Source: Delphinus delphis
Lineage: Eukaryota > Chordata > Mammalia > Artiodactyla > Delphinidae
Direction of reading: 5' to 3'
Length of the DNA stretch: 64,000 nt
Assembly (NCBI RefSeq): GCF_949987515.2
Contig: NC_082696.1
Coordinates: forward strand, 64,612,447 to 64,676,446
This document shows positions 11,236 through 23,700 of the stretch, piece by piece. The translations under genes were made by a program, and so were the position numbers. Position 1 is the first letter of the stretch. Every line of letters starts with the position of its first letter. The notes below the pieces were generated by a model that worked only from the letters and a program-made list of their open reading frames with translations, ran no database searches and was not told where the DNA came from.

Positions 11236-11250
11236 AAAAATGCTGGAGCA

Positions 11251-12062
11251 AATAGCTCCTGGGGATTAAGCTCTAAGAGCTCTCTTTATAATCAGAAGGC
11301 AGCTAATCCCTGATCACCTATTTGAATGCTTAGCTTTCCCCAATATAACATTATTATTTCCCCAATATAACTATTATTTTTTATTTGTGATGCTGCATGA
11401 GCATGCAAATATTGCCCAAAACTACCATCCCCAAAAGATCTCGGGATGCTTTCAGACTGAATAAACCTAGAGGTAAAAAAAAAAAAAAAAATACAGCTTG
11501 GATTACAGAATTTTTTAAAAGTTAATTCACTAACTCATTTATTTCAGCTAGTTTGCCATTTCCCATGACTATCTCTCACTTAGCTCCTTCCTCAAGCTTC
11601 CTTTCCCCTGCAAAACTGCATTGCTAGGTTCAGAGAATAGGTCTTTAATTTTTTCTGACCCCTACCTGTAAATTCCTGACAAGTTCTTAGGCAGATTTTG
11701 CATCTGATTTGTCTGCTAAAATGTTATGATCTTGCATTACTCCCACAAGGATGCCACCTTCTGTTTGACCAGGACCATTGATGGTGATAAGAGACTGTCA
11801 TGGTTCTGCTGAGGAGGGAGCTGAGACATTCTTGAAGAAGTTTCCTCTTCAAGTATTTCCTACACGTGTACATATACTGTTGGTATAAATGCATATGTGA
11901 TAAATACCATAAGCGTTAAAAACCAAGACCTATATTTTCCTATTAGATTTCAAACAGAAATGCTTCTGAGCATCTTCCCTATGTTTCCAATCATAGTTAT
12001 TTCTTTATAACAAAAATTGAGGAGTAAAATACTTATATACTCGTACAAATCTGCTTAAGAAA
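11251..12062. other. Unannotated DNA
   Basis: No gene is recognised. CCCCAATATAAC is repeated at 11338 and 11359, and an 18-base A run lies near 11474-11491. Confidence 0.4.
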
Positions 12063-12074
12063 AAGGTAAATGAG

Positions 12075-12279
12075 ATATTAAATGAATAAACAAGGTCCTA
12101 CTGTATAGCACAGAGAACTATATATTCAATATCCTGTGATAAACCATAATGGAAAATAATATGAAAAAGAATATATATATATATGTATAAATGATCACTT
12201 TGCTGTACAGCAGAAATTAATACAACATTGCAAATCAACTATACTTCAATAAAATAAATTTTAAAAAGTAAAAAAGAAG
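12075..12279 (+). mobile_element. L1 3' end, 5'-truncated
   Basis: L1 3' landmarks: GGTCCTACTGTATAGCACAG near 12092, CACTTTGCTGTACAGCAGAA near 12196, and CAACTATACTTCAATAAAAT, then an A-rich tail. A 12-bp duplication AAGGTAAATGAG at 12063-12074 and 12280-12291 brackets it. A short (AT)n lies near 12172-12184. Confidence 0.9.
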
Positions 12280-12291
12280 AAGGTAAATGAG

Positions 12292-12725
12292 TATAAATTT
12301 AGTGGAATTGTTTGTATTGCCTTTAAACTCACGGTTCAAATGCTCTATTACCGTATCTTTTATATTAGTGTATAATTGCAATGAGAAGCATTTTCTTCTC
12401 TTAATCCCAACTCCTTTCTTATTCTTACCATTTCTTCCCAAGGAAGATGCTCAATGATTTCTGATTTTCCAGGTAGTTTTCTCTCTTAATCCTAAAACAA
12501 TACTTTTTTAAAAAGAAACACATTTTGATAAATAAGTATAAATAGACTTCATATATACAGATATATATGTTCATGTATATACCTAGATACCTGTATTCAC
12601 ATTTATGACACTGCTTCTGTACACTGTTTGCATTTGCCTTAGAAAGCCATTTCAATTGTCATTGAATTATGTACTGATACAGTATAACTAAAGACCCAAG
12701 CAAGGGAATCCCTTGCCATCCTGTG
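12292..12725. other. Unannotated AT-rich DNA
   Basis: No coding or repeat family is recognised. Short AT-rich simple sequence lies near 12550-12590. Confidence 0.4.
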
Positions 12726-12733
12726 CTTTAGAG

Positions 12734-12947
12734 CAGTGTTCGCCCACCCCTGGGCCTCAGACTGCTGGTCCGTGACCTATTGGGAACCGGGCTGCACAGC
12801 AGGAGGCGAGCGGTGGGCAAGCGAGGGAAGCTTCCTCTGCCGCTCTCCATCGCTCGCATTACTGCCTGCCACCCCACACCTCCCGTCTGTGGAAAAATTG
12901 TCTTCCACAAAAAAGGTCCCTGGTGCCGAAAAGATCGGGGACCACTG
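12734..12947. mobile_element. Non-autonomous hAT-superfamily DNA transposon with intact target duplication
   Basis: The 214-bp element starts CAGTGTTCGCCCACCCCTGG and ends with the reverse complement of CAGTGGTCCCCGATC, so its ends form imperfect terminal inverted repeats of the CAGTG type. A perfect 8-bp duplication, CTTTAGAG, lies at 12726-12733 and 12948-12955, the size made by hAT transposases. The interior (GAACCGGGCTGCACAGCAGG near 12785, and the CTCCATCGCTCGCATTA block near 12846) matches a known mammalian hAT family with much of the middle missing. It has no transposase. Confidence 0.85.
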
Positions 12948-12955
12948 CTTTAGAG

Positions 12956-15900
12956 AGTCTCAGGGATCACAAACCCAGGGGAAAAAAAAATGTATTGAGG
13001 ACTATAGACGCCCCTCTCACTCAGGATCAAGCAGTCAGTACCAGCACACGGCACAGCCTGGGACCCTACCTACACATGCTCTCTGGTGACTAACGTCTTT
13101 CAGGCTCCAGGGTTACACCGTTTCACTTCTTTTTCCCTATTTCTTCCAATCAAGAGGTAACCACGTTTGGATTTAGTGAAGGGTTGTGGCTCAATTTAGA
13201 GATGGACAGTACTTCAGGGGGCAGGATAATTGAGCTGTGGATGTGCCTAGGTAAGAAAAATTCAAATGAATGAACTTGTCAAATCCTTCTCTCAGATAGT
13301 AGGAATGCAAGAGATTCTTGCATGACAAAGGATCGTTTCCCAGGAGAGCTGAGTACCCATTTTCTTGCTTCTGTTCACATTCCAATTCATGGTTCTAGAA
13401 CACTAAAAAATTAGCACATCATGTACAAGGCAGCTGAGAAACTTTTTGCCATGTTAAATAATTCTTATTATTCTGGAATTTGCGTGTATATTGTTGTGGA
13501 TTTAACACACAGGAAGTATGGGACCAATTGTTAACAATGCCAGCTACAGAAACACTAGAACTGTAAATGGTTCTATTTGTATAAACATGTTATATAAAAT
13601 TTAATTAATTTTGCAAAAATTAAAGTTTTTGTTTGTATAATTTGTGATTGAGTACTTATAAATTATGTTTGGCATAGATAAAATTTTGAATACTTAAGAG
13701 AAAATTTACTTCGGATAACATGAAAAATAATATTTGATTTCTCACATTTACTTTAATTTACATTCCTTACATGTTTACATTTGCTTTCATTTACATTCTG
13801 TTAAAAGATTAAAAAAGAAAATACAGTTGTATTCAAAATGCACACCTTAATATCAGTAGTGCATTTAATAATTCTTTATTATAACAAGATTATTTTGCTG
13901 AAATAAAGACAAGAAAAATATATTTTATGGAATAACATGCCATAATTTATGGGATTACCTTATTATTACTTTAGTTCTTATTTAAATGCCACCAACCCAT
14001 TTAATGATAGCTAGTCATGAAAAAAAGAAACAGAGTTCAATTGTCTTTATATTTGTTGGCATTCTGTTATATAAATATCATAGCTAAACCAATGTTTTTG
14101 ATATTGTCAGTTTGAAGGTATATTTGTCAAGATAGAAGGATAAAACACTCTTTGATTTACAATTTAAAAATATTTAGACATAGGATATGTATTCCTTCAT
14201 TTGTTTTCTTTCCAAACTAATATTCGATGTAGAGTATGATATTTGAAAATGTTTTTAGAACCAGTTTGAAAACAAATGCTCAACTTTATTTGGTAATCTT
14301 GATTTATTAGGGGTCATAAACCCCCTCACCGTACTTCTGGAAGGCTGCCATTTGGAGAGGCATGAAAGAGTTCTGTGGTATCTGCTGTTTTCCCAATTAA
14401 CCAACCAACTGCAAAATACTGTCTTCAGAATCTTCCAGAATATATAGTCAGATAAAACTATAACAAATTTGAAGACATCCTTAATTGCAGAAGTCATTGA
14501 AACTTGATGAATCTCAGAGTCTCCAGAAATACTAGATGTGGAGGGTAGAGGATTGGATGGATGGGAACACAAGGGCAACAAGGGAAGAAAAGGGGCAATG
14601 ACACCAGTTGTCCTTTACTCCAAGCTAGTAGGGTTATTTTTACAGTAGTTTGCTAATATCAACTTCATAGGTCACAGATTTAAATCTTTGCTTTGTTTAA
14701 TTTTGCGTTTTTGGCTGCTTAATATTAGCCTGTCTGCTGCCATATTGCTGGTGAGTCTCCACAGGGTGAAAGATTAGATGGACAGATTAGGGGCTGGTGG
14801 TTAACTTGTTACCACTGAGCAGAAAAAAGACTGTTGTAGACTTCTGTCTAAATGTGAGACAGAGGCCTTAAAGATTATTATTTTATTACCATTTTGTTAA
14901 TTACTGGAGAGACAATGCTAAGTGTTTTAAAGAATGGACCTATTTCAATTCAATTTCTGATCATTTTATACTGAGACAGCGATTTTGCTTTTGAAGTATA
15001 CCACATATCCATTATAGTTCAACATCAAATCATTTTAGGTTAAAACATCTAATGAAAATCTAGTAATGAGAATAGTCAACTACACAATGTTTCTTGTTGA
15101 TTTACTGAAATAAATAACTTGGAGTCCTAAAGTTTGTTCAGATTTTTATTTTTTTCCTGAATGTGGACAGTTCTATTTGAATAAAATAATCTATGTGGGA
15201 AATCAGCTACACTTCCTTATTACATATGAGCTTTAATTTGCTTTGTTTTCAAAAGGTTTATTTAATCTTCAGATTAGGGTAACATTCTATAAAATCCTAA
15301 ATATTTTAGTACATAAATAAAAGTAACTAAATTTGTGTATTATTTTTCCACAGAAAAATCTCAAAACCTAAGACATTAAAGCATGTGGTCTTTATCAGCT
15401 TGTATGTAATTAATTAGAGACATAGGCAAAAATTCAAGGGCTATCAGTAGTTACCAATACTTTGACTTTCTTCTTTCTAGCCACTGCATTCATCTCTTTC
15501 TCCAAACGACCTTATTCTGTAGCAAGAACAAATATTATAGTGCTTTTCAAGGTTATTCTCTCAAGTACTGTTTTCATTTAATATGACGTAAGTGTATCCT
15601 CAAATTTATTTCTTCCAGAAAAAAAAAAATTTGCACTATCATTAGTGCAATTATCTTCAAGGTTGAGGAACTTAATTAGCAAGATGGGTGTGGCAGAGTG
15701 AGCAGAGGAAAAAGAACAGAGAAGCATGATTTTTCTTCCTTTTAAGTAGAATTGTGAATTATATGATTTAATGGTACCTAGTCTATATAATCTGAAATAT
15801 TCACAGAAAGTTTGATCATTACTTTGCCTACATAGAGATATTGTTAGGGGACAGATTAGGTAAAATGTACAGAAGCAGGTTTCTGACTTTTCACTCCCAA

Positions 15901-16540
15901 ATGAATCTCACCAATTTGCCAAAAACAGTTTTTCTTTTACTATGGATAAAGGCCTTCGTTACTGTGGGCCCACATTTATACTTTCTTTCAGACTGACATA
16001 TGAGCTTTGCCATCTCAAACATTTAAATTTCTTTCTTTCTTGTAAAGGTAAAAATGTACAAAAATAGGCTGAAATATCTTCCCCAAGATATCAATATTTA
16101 ACTTATTTGACTTACATTTCTCTTGATTCCATTAAATATTATTTTTCACTATGCTACGTATTATTTTAAGTAGATCATCATATGTTTGCTCTTATTAGAG
16201 TTCACTGTGAATTACTGTTTCCGTAATGAATGTTTACTTCTTCTGCTGATACTTTTCCTCTCCTTGTGAAGTCTAAGTTGAAAGGAAAAAAGGAGGGAGG
16301 GAGAAAGGAGAAGGAAGGAAGGAAACTTTAAGATGCTGTTAATTAAGTAAATGAATGTAGACCAGGAGGACCAAAGTGGCAGTTTGCAGTCAAGATTCTG
16401 ACACTCAGAGTAACAGATTTAGGAAGTAATGTTTCACACAGAGTGCTGCCTGAAACAAATCTATTTTACTTCCACATCACATATAAATTCATCAGTTTGG
16501 CTATTTGACACCAGTCTATCTAATTAACACAACCGGGTCG
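12956..16540. other. Long unannotated AT-rich stretch
   Basis: About 3.6 kb with no gene or transposon that I can name. It is very AT-rich at about 13560-14250. A small perfect inverted repeat (TTGCACT/AGTGCAA) lies at 15631-15650, and a purine-rich GGAGGGAGGGAGAAAGG tract near 16290-16325. Open frames are at most 117 codons and featureless. Confidence 0.4.
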
Positions 16541-16551
16541 GGTGGTGTCTT

Positions 16552-16872
16552 TTTTTTTTTTTTAATTTTTATTGGAGTATAGTTGATTTACAAGGTTGTG
16601 TTAGTTTCAAGTGTACAGCAAAGTGAATCAGTTATAAGTATACATACATCCACTTTTTTAAGATTCTTTCCCATATAGACCATTACAGTGTATTGAGTAG
16701 AGTTCCCTGTGCTATACAGTAGATCCTTATTAGTTACCTATTTTATATATAGTACTGTGTATACGTCAATCCCAATCTCTCAATTTATCCCTCCCCCCGC
16801 CTTACCCCTGGTAACCATAAGTTTGTTTTCTACATCTGTAACTCTATTTCTGTTTTGTAGATAAGTTCATTT
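16552..16872 (-). mobile_element. L1 3' end, antisense, 5'-truncated
   Basis: A T-rich run is followed by ATTGGAGTATAGTTGATTTA near 16571, GTTCCCTGTGCTATACAGTA near 16702, GGTAACCATAAGTTTGTTTT near 16810, and TCTATTTCTGTTTTGTAGAT near 16844. The flanks GGTGGTGTCTT (left) and GGTGATGTCTT (right) differ at one base and are probably the target duplication. The copy shows the normal L1 order across the point where the copy at 5618-6003 is inverted. Confidence 0.9.
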
Positions 16873-16883
16873 GTGGTGATGTC

Positions 16884-18513
16884 TTGATCAGCTTAAAATC
16901 TGCCGTAGCCCTTGTGTTAGAATGTCAGCACATCAGCTAGTTTTCCAACTATTCTTACTTAGAAACTAGGAAACAAAAATACCTCAGTTTAAAAACTTTT
17001 GCACTTCTTGTTTTAATGTCCTTTATTATTGTTACCCCAAAGGATAATACAATCCTGTAATTAAATAGAACTTTAGTGTTTGAAAAGCAATCCTTTCTAA
17101 CGTTTGGAACATCATGTGAGATTTTTAAATAAATATGTTGTATGTTCTAAAATATATAGAAAATAGATTAAATGGGAATTCACATATCAGTTTTTCTAGA
17201 TATTAGGGTTCTTTTAAACCAAATATATTCAAATTTTTTTGGTAGTTCTTTCATCAATCCAAAGAATACTCAAGTGATACTTCCAACTTATTGGAAGTTC
17301 CATTACAAATAGAAATAATAAAGAAAAGTGGCCTGCTTGATGTGACACAGTCTGTCAAAACTAGCATTAGAAATAGAGGGAAATATGTTACTATAACTAT
17401 AGCAATAGAAGAATTCACACAATTATTCTAAATATAACTTTGGATCAAACATAACAATATAATACCAGCCTCTGCCAATCTTTCATATCAGTGTAGACAC
17501 ATGGAGAATATTGGATTTATTGAAAAGTTAAGATCAAAAAGAGTGGGATTGTTTCCAACAATACATGTAGATGTAATTTATATTTGTTAAACCACCATGC
17601 TGCTAAAATTGAAATTCAGTTATTATAATAGCATTTTTCACATAAATAACCATAGAAATAATACCTGAAATTCCGTAATAATGTGTGCTCATGTGTTTTT
17701 ATTTGCATCTTTGCACAATTAAATATGTCTAACAGTAATTTCTAAACATTCAGGAATAATACATAATTTGTAGTTGTCTCTTAAAAGCGTATCTGTGTGC
17801 TTAGTATGCCTTCATAAAATGTTTTAGAATTGCTTTCCAAACCATGAGCCACTTCCAGAGGCAGACCTTCATTTTATCAGATTTAACAACCACTTCAACT
17901 GTCATTTAAATCACAGTGGAAACATACTGTAATGATATTTCTTAACTTTTTATGTGGTTTACAAGCCAGTGTTAAGAAATATGTTTATAAAATCTTTAAT
18001 GAAGGAGATGAAATAAGGCCTTTCAAAACTAAAAACAATATGTATTTCTATAAAGCAATTCAAAATGAATTTGTATTTGATATTTGTCACCCACAAATTT
18101 TCAGAACATATTGAGTCAATTTATCTGATATCTAAAGTATTATATAACTGAAATTTTTTTCTATAATTCTATTTTACAAAAATGTGTTTAGTGGAACTAT
18201 GTTACCATATATTATTAAGGTAGCATGGTCCAAAAAGTTAGGCGCTACTGTATTAAACTGGGAAAAGTTTGATACACTAATGAGAATTGAAGCCCCCCCA
18301 AAATACTATGGTATGCAGCGTATTCCAAACATTTTGATCTTGAAAGCTTTTTTTTTCATAAAAGGCATTTACAAACTATTTTTACACCAAATGTTTTCAA
18401 AAGAATATTTAGAAATCAATCTCAATGAGTAATTATTACTTGATTATTTATACTCTCCAATGAGTTATTTTATTATTAGCAGCAGTAGTAGTATGCTTTA
18501 AAGTCATGGATTT
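16884..18513. other. Unannotated AT-rich DNA
   Basis: No gene or repeat family is recognised. Open frames of 60-82 codons at 17932-18432 follow the AT-rich composition and show no domain. Confidence 0.4.
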
Positions 18514-18528
18514 CCCGTCTTGATTTTT

Positions 18529-18750
18529 TTTTTCTTTTTTTTTTTTTTCTTTTTTTTTTGCATTACGTGGGCCTCTCACTGTTGTGGCCTCTCCCGTTGC
18601 GGAGCACAGGCTCCGCACGCGCAGGCTCAGCAGCCATGGCTTACGGGCCCAGCCGCTCCGCGGCATGTGGGATCTTCCCGGACCGGGGCACGAACCCGTG
18701 TTCCCTGCATCGGCAGGCGGACTCTCAATCACTGCGCCACCAGGGAAGCC
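18529..18750 (-). mobile_element. CHR-type SINE, short form
   Basis: A complete minus-strand copy: T-rich tail with C interruptions at the left, body GGGCCTCTCACTGTTGTGGC near 18570, B-box region (reverse complement) near 18690, head CCACCAGGGAAGCC at the right. A perfect 15-bp duplication CCCGTCTTGATTTTT lies at 18514-18528 and 18751-18765. Confidence 0.95.
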
Positions 18751-18765
18751 CCCGTCTTGATTTTT

Positions 18766-19834
18766 GTAGTATTGTTGGGTAGCTTCATTTTTTTCAATAG
18801 AATATTTTTTAAATATTCAATTTTCAAAGCAAATTTATTTTAATAAAATTTACTCTAAATAGTAAGTATGTTTACATAAGTAATACAATAAATAATGATG
18901 AAGTATAAGACTATACACCTTGCCCAAATTAATCTGATTGATTTCCTGGGTTATTTAAATTCTACCAAATAAATTTATATCTTCCATGACAGACTGACCC
19001 ATAATAAATAAACCTGATATGTTCTTAAATGTGAGAACATTTAACATAAAATAGCTCATTGATATGCATATATCATACCATTATTAATGTGTGTAGTTTA
19101 ATATTAAGAGAATTTCTATTCATTGAAAAGCATTTATGAATCACCTGGCTGTAAGTTAACGACATTATAATGAATTTGATGGACCCATTACTTGATTTCA
19201 CAACTTTTTTGTATCTAGTAGTAAAGACAATTAAACAATAATTTCTGAATTAGAATGATGCAGAGTTAGAAAACTGTATGTAAGAGATCAATTTCTATAT
19301 AAATTTGTCTTCTACAATTTTTTCAAATATACCAAGCAAGCCAACTACTGCTCATGACACTTAAATTTAATTATTTTTCTTGTATATAGTAAGATTCAAT
19401 TATCTAATCGTTTAAGTTAGCTATGTACGTTTTAGTAATTTTTTTTCCTACTCTGCTAAAGATGCTATTTCTATCTAAGGTAAGAGAAAATACTTCAGGG
19501 TCAAGTGTAAGGGATATTGTTAGGGGAATGTTTTCTTAAAGGGTAGCTAAAATTTTGATGAGCATAGAATAAAAGCAGGTGAAATGGTGTTCAATTTCAA
19601 CAATAATGATCTCACCTCATGAGTTTTTTATGGAAATTTAAGCGCACAATAAGGTGAGAATACTTTGCAAACCTAAAATTACTATGAAAGTAGCAGGTAT
19701 TTTTAGTTTTAGAATTTTAACATATAAATATCTTGTTTGCAGAAATAAAAATGATGAAAAGAACCTGGTAACCCACTTTATGTTTTTTATAAAATAGTCA
19801 CAAAACGAATCCTTTACATTCCTCCACTATGTGG
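18766..19834. other. Unannotated AT-rich DNA
   Basis: No gene, RNA or recognised repeat is seen. Confidence 0.4.
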
Positions 19835-20285
19835 TAGGTTGCAAAAGGGCACAATTATTCATGATCCCTCCCATCAAGAGGTAGAATCTATTTCTCCACT
19901 CCTTGAATCTAAATTGGACTTGGACATTATTTTGGCGGAGATGATGTGCAAATTCTGAACCTGTCATGAGGAGGCTACGTATTTTGCTGTATTCTTAGGA
20001 CACTGTAACCCTTCCATGGGTACAAGCTTAAGTTAGCCTGCTGGATGGTGGGAGGGCATCTGGAAGAGGACCAAGGCATCCCAGCCAACTGTCAGCCAGA
20101 TCTCTGCTCATACAGCAGCTACCCTAATGTACAGATATATACACGAACCAAGAGCATCAGAACCACCCAGCCGAGTTCAGATCCGATTGCCAATCCATAC
20201 AACCATGAACTAAAACAATCATTCTTTTAAGTCTCTAAGTGTTGTGTGGTTGATCTTACTCAGCAAGCGCCATCTGCTACAAAGC
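19835..20285 (+). mobile_element. MaLR-type LTR (MLT1-like)
   Basis: The order resembles mammalian MaLR LTRs: GAATCTATTTCTCCACTCCT near 19887, GCCTGCTGGATGGTGGGAGG near 20037, AGGACCAAGGCATCCCAGCC near 20067, then ATTCTTTTAAGTCTCTAAGT near 20220 and a degraded terminus. No internal region is attached, so it looks like a solo LTR. The subfamily is uncertain. Confidence 0.62.
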
Positions 20286-22123
20286 ACTTTTGTATTCGTT
20301 TTACAAAACCTAGATGTCTCTATCTGTAGCACACTAAGAACAATCCTGTTGGAAAAAAAGAAAAAAAGAAAAAGAAAAGAAAGCCATCTCTCTTCTCTAC
20401 AAGAAGATTTATGGAAGTAAATCATACCCAAATGGAAAGATTTTAAGGATGTTTATAAGTAATTTAGACATTAATAATGCATGGAACATAATACGTGCTT
20501 TAAAGTTTTTGACCAGTTGGAAACATCATCATTACCATTTGGTTCCTTGCTCTAAGGCCTAATAACCTCAACGTCCTCCACGGAAAGAAGATACAGATTG
20601 TGTGGAAGGCATAAGCAAGGGAGAGCAGAGAGAAAGCTGTAAGCAGTGAAAGTTTCTGCTGAGTAAGCGACCCTAAAGAGAATATAAATTAAAAAATTAC
20701 TCTGACACTTTTTTCCCACTATTTGGTTATCTGTTTGACAAATGAAGATACAAATGGCCTTAGACATCATTTAAATACCATTTTAGACGTGATTATTCAA
20801 CTTTATTGTCAAATGTCAAATATTTTTTTCTTAAAATCCCCTATGTTTATAAAAGGGAACAAAAAGACACAGACAGCAAATGTGTTGTAATTGGCAAACT
20901 TAATTAACCTATATTTCCTCCACTCCAGAGGTGAAGCTTCAGCCCCAGGAAAGTCCACTGATTTGCAGCAAAATGTATTACCATGTCTGTGCTGAAGCCT
21001 CAGAAAATTGCATGGAAATAACTGGATCAAGCAACGAGCATTTATGGTCACAAAGGTCATAACAGCTGCAACAACAAGGAATGTTTTGAAAGTGGCTGCC
21101 ATGCCTAAGGATAAAATATATCCAGCAAGGCTCCTTATTACAATTGAAGAAGTATATTCATGTCTTGCCAAACCTTATGCAAGACTCCAAAAAAACCCTT
21201 AAAAAGCTATGTGTAGACAAAGGTGGGAAGAGAAATTTTCCACCCATATTTTCTTACTTTATACTTTGTATAATGTTCACCCTCAGAGATGACAAATATA
21301 GCTGATGAAAAATTAAAGCAAAGGCTGAATTGTGCAGCCAGGAAGTTAAAAAAACATTGTCTCTGAATAAGATGCTTTCATCCTCAACTCACATCTCCCA
21401 GGCACATCAAGAATATTTACTAACAGCATCCCAATTTTGCATTTTTGATTTTGTAGTTCTAATGTCCATAATACATTTTCCATAGAAGAGAACAAAGACC
21501 CTTCAAATGATAAGATAATAAAGAAAAGGCAAAATCTTATTATTTAAACAGAATGTTGAATAGCTACAGGTAAAAATGTTTGAGTATTTATTTGAGCAGT
21601 AGTTTTTTATAGAAGTGTACACATTAGTTAAATGATGGAGAAATCTCACAGGAAGGGTCCCACAGCTCTCTTGGTTTTAGCTTTCTCATACAGAAATTTA
21701 GATTTTTGTTTTTCTCTTGGTTACAGCTAATTTCCCTTAGAATCTAAATCATATATATTTTCCCAGCCAAAATACCGACTCACTTTTCAATTTTTTCCTT
21801 ATAATTTGTATTTCAACAGATTGAGCAGGTGTGGTTACTGCTCAATGAAACCCCTCCTGCTGGGATGAGATAGCTGAACCATGCACCATCCCACTTACTT
21901 CACCTTGGACACCTTGTTAGAAAGTTATAACCACAAATCAATGAAAAACTGTGAAAACTACTAATGTTTTCTCCAAAACAAGAAAATTAATCTCAGGAAT
22001 GCAAGAGAACTATTTTAAAAGATAAAGTTACTACACTAATATGTTAGAGGATAAAAATACAGAAAACATTTTAAACATACTTTAGAAATAGCTTATTCAT
22101 GTAAAAGTTCAACTTATCTTGCC
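20286..22123. other. Unannotated DNA
   Basis: An A/G-rich (AAAAG)n tract lies at about 20351-20382. A 120-codon minus-strand frame at 20809-21171 has a hydrophobic middle but no recognisable family and no supporting signals, so it is not called a gene. Confidence 0.4.
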
Positions 22124-22167
<44 letters not shown>

Positions 22168-22184
22168 ACATATGTATATATATA
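22124..22184. repeat. (AT)n-(TG)n compound microsatellite
   Basis: An (AT)n block to about 22135 is followed by an uninterrupted (TG)n tract of about 15 units to about 22165, then ACACATATGTATATATAT. Long pure TG tracts are usually length-variable. Confidence 0.95.
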
Positions 22185-23629
22185 ACTTCAGGGTGATGTG
22201 TTATGAAATGAAAAGGATTAATTTTTAAAAGCAAGTGTAACAACAAAAATTAGACACTGGAAAATTTTTCAATGCATAGTCTCTATGAAATAATTTTTAA
22301 AACTATATTTTAACAATAGGAAAATGTGAAAATCATAACTTAACCAAACATTCAAACTTAGCAGAACTCATAGTGTGACAACTTGAAATTATGAGCTCAT
22401 AAAGTAATGCAATATAATGTATACACAATGATGTTTAATCTGAGTCTAATTAAAACCTTAGACTTAACTTCTGGTTAATAAGATATACAGGAGATGAAGA
22501 AACAAACATCATAATGATGACATAATCAGACGAAGCTTAAACATGAGAAATGCTACAAAACCACAGGCTAGATGCTTCAAAGGACAATATTACGAAAAAA
22601 ATAAAAAGATAGTTGGGGAGGAAAATGTTAAACAGACTTAAGGGGCATAGTCATCATTTGCAATATGTGAACATATCCAAGCTTGGGAAAAAAAAAGTAT
22701 AAAAACTATGTTGGCCAAATGGAAATTTTGTATATGATTTGGATATTAGATGACATTAGGGAATCGTTGTTGATTTTTCTAAATATGAAAATAGCATTTT
22801 GGTTATGGAGAAAGATGTCCTTATTCTTAGGAGAAGCATGTTGAAATATATGAGTATTATAATTCTGCAGCATACAAATGTACAGCAAATGTGTGTGTGA
22901 CTAAGTACACATATTTTCCAAAATGTTAACTATTGCCAAACCTAGATGGAGAAACTATAGGTATTTATTGTGCCATTTTCTCAATTTTCCTCAGTGTTTA
23001 AAGATTTTGATAATACAGGCTTAGACACAACTATCATACACTACATACCATACATGTAAAGATACTAAATATTTTTTTCAAAAATATCAGTAAATTTTAA
23101 AAAATCAGTAAATTAAACAAATAATATAGCTTTTATTTGGAAAAAAATTTTTAATTGTGCAGCGATCTATGAGGCTTTGACCTTGAACAGCCGTGTTTTT
23201 ATGTATCCAAATCTACTGCCTCTTTCGCACCCTCTTACTCTGAAGTTGGTGATGTTTTCCGTGCTGAGATGATGGCCCACTTACTTTTGCTCCCTATATG
23301 ACATGCGGGTGGGAGAGTTAATCAATACTTCCTATAGTTCAATGCAGCAAATCATCTTTCAGAATCATTTGATTCTACGCTTATCTCAAAATCTTCTAAT
23401 TCCTAGGATCCCTTCTAAAGGGAAACAGTGGCTATAGGTGAACACAGGTGTCCAAATGGCTCAGAAGGAATCACCCCTATTTAATATCAATCAACTCTAT
23501 TTATGAGTAGTTGTGAATTTCAGTAACTCTAGTGCTTAAAACTCCATCAAATCTGGATTACTTAATTTAATTTTCAAATGGTGAGAGCCTGCTTTGGAAT
23601 TCTGTAGAGTTCACTTTATTTCGACCATA
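22185..23629. other. Unannotated AT-rich DNA
   Basis: No gene or repeat family is recognised. A GC-richer segment near 23160-23330 has no open frame of interest. Confidence 0.4.
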
Positions 23630-23700
23630 AGTATTTCTCAAGCCTTCAGTAAGTCCCAGGCCTGGTACTAGAAGCTGGAGATAACACCAAAATATTGAGT
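23630..23700 (-). mobile_element. Possible L2/MIR 3' fragment, antisense
   Basis: TAAGTATTTCTCAAGCCTTC followed by CCCAGGCCTGGTACTAGAAG and GGAGATAACACC resembles the antisense 3' end shared by L2- and MIR-type repeats. It is short and diverged. Confidence 0.35.

Noticed and set aside
16290..16325. Purine-rich GGAGGGAGGGAGAAAGG tract as a regulatory site
   Set aside because: Short imperfect purine tracts are common simple sequence; nothing else around it supports a role.
20809..21171. 120-codon minus-strand frame with a hydrophobic middle
   Set aside because: The hydrophobic stretch does not resemble any family I know, the flanking residues look random, and overlapping frames on the other strand are equally open.
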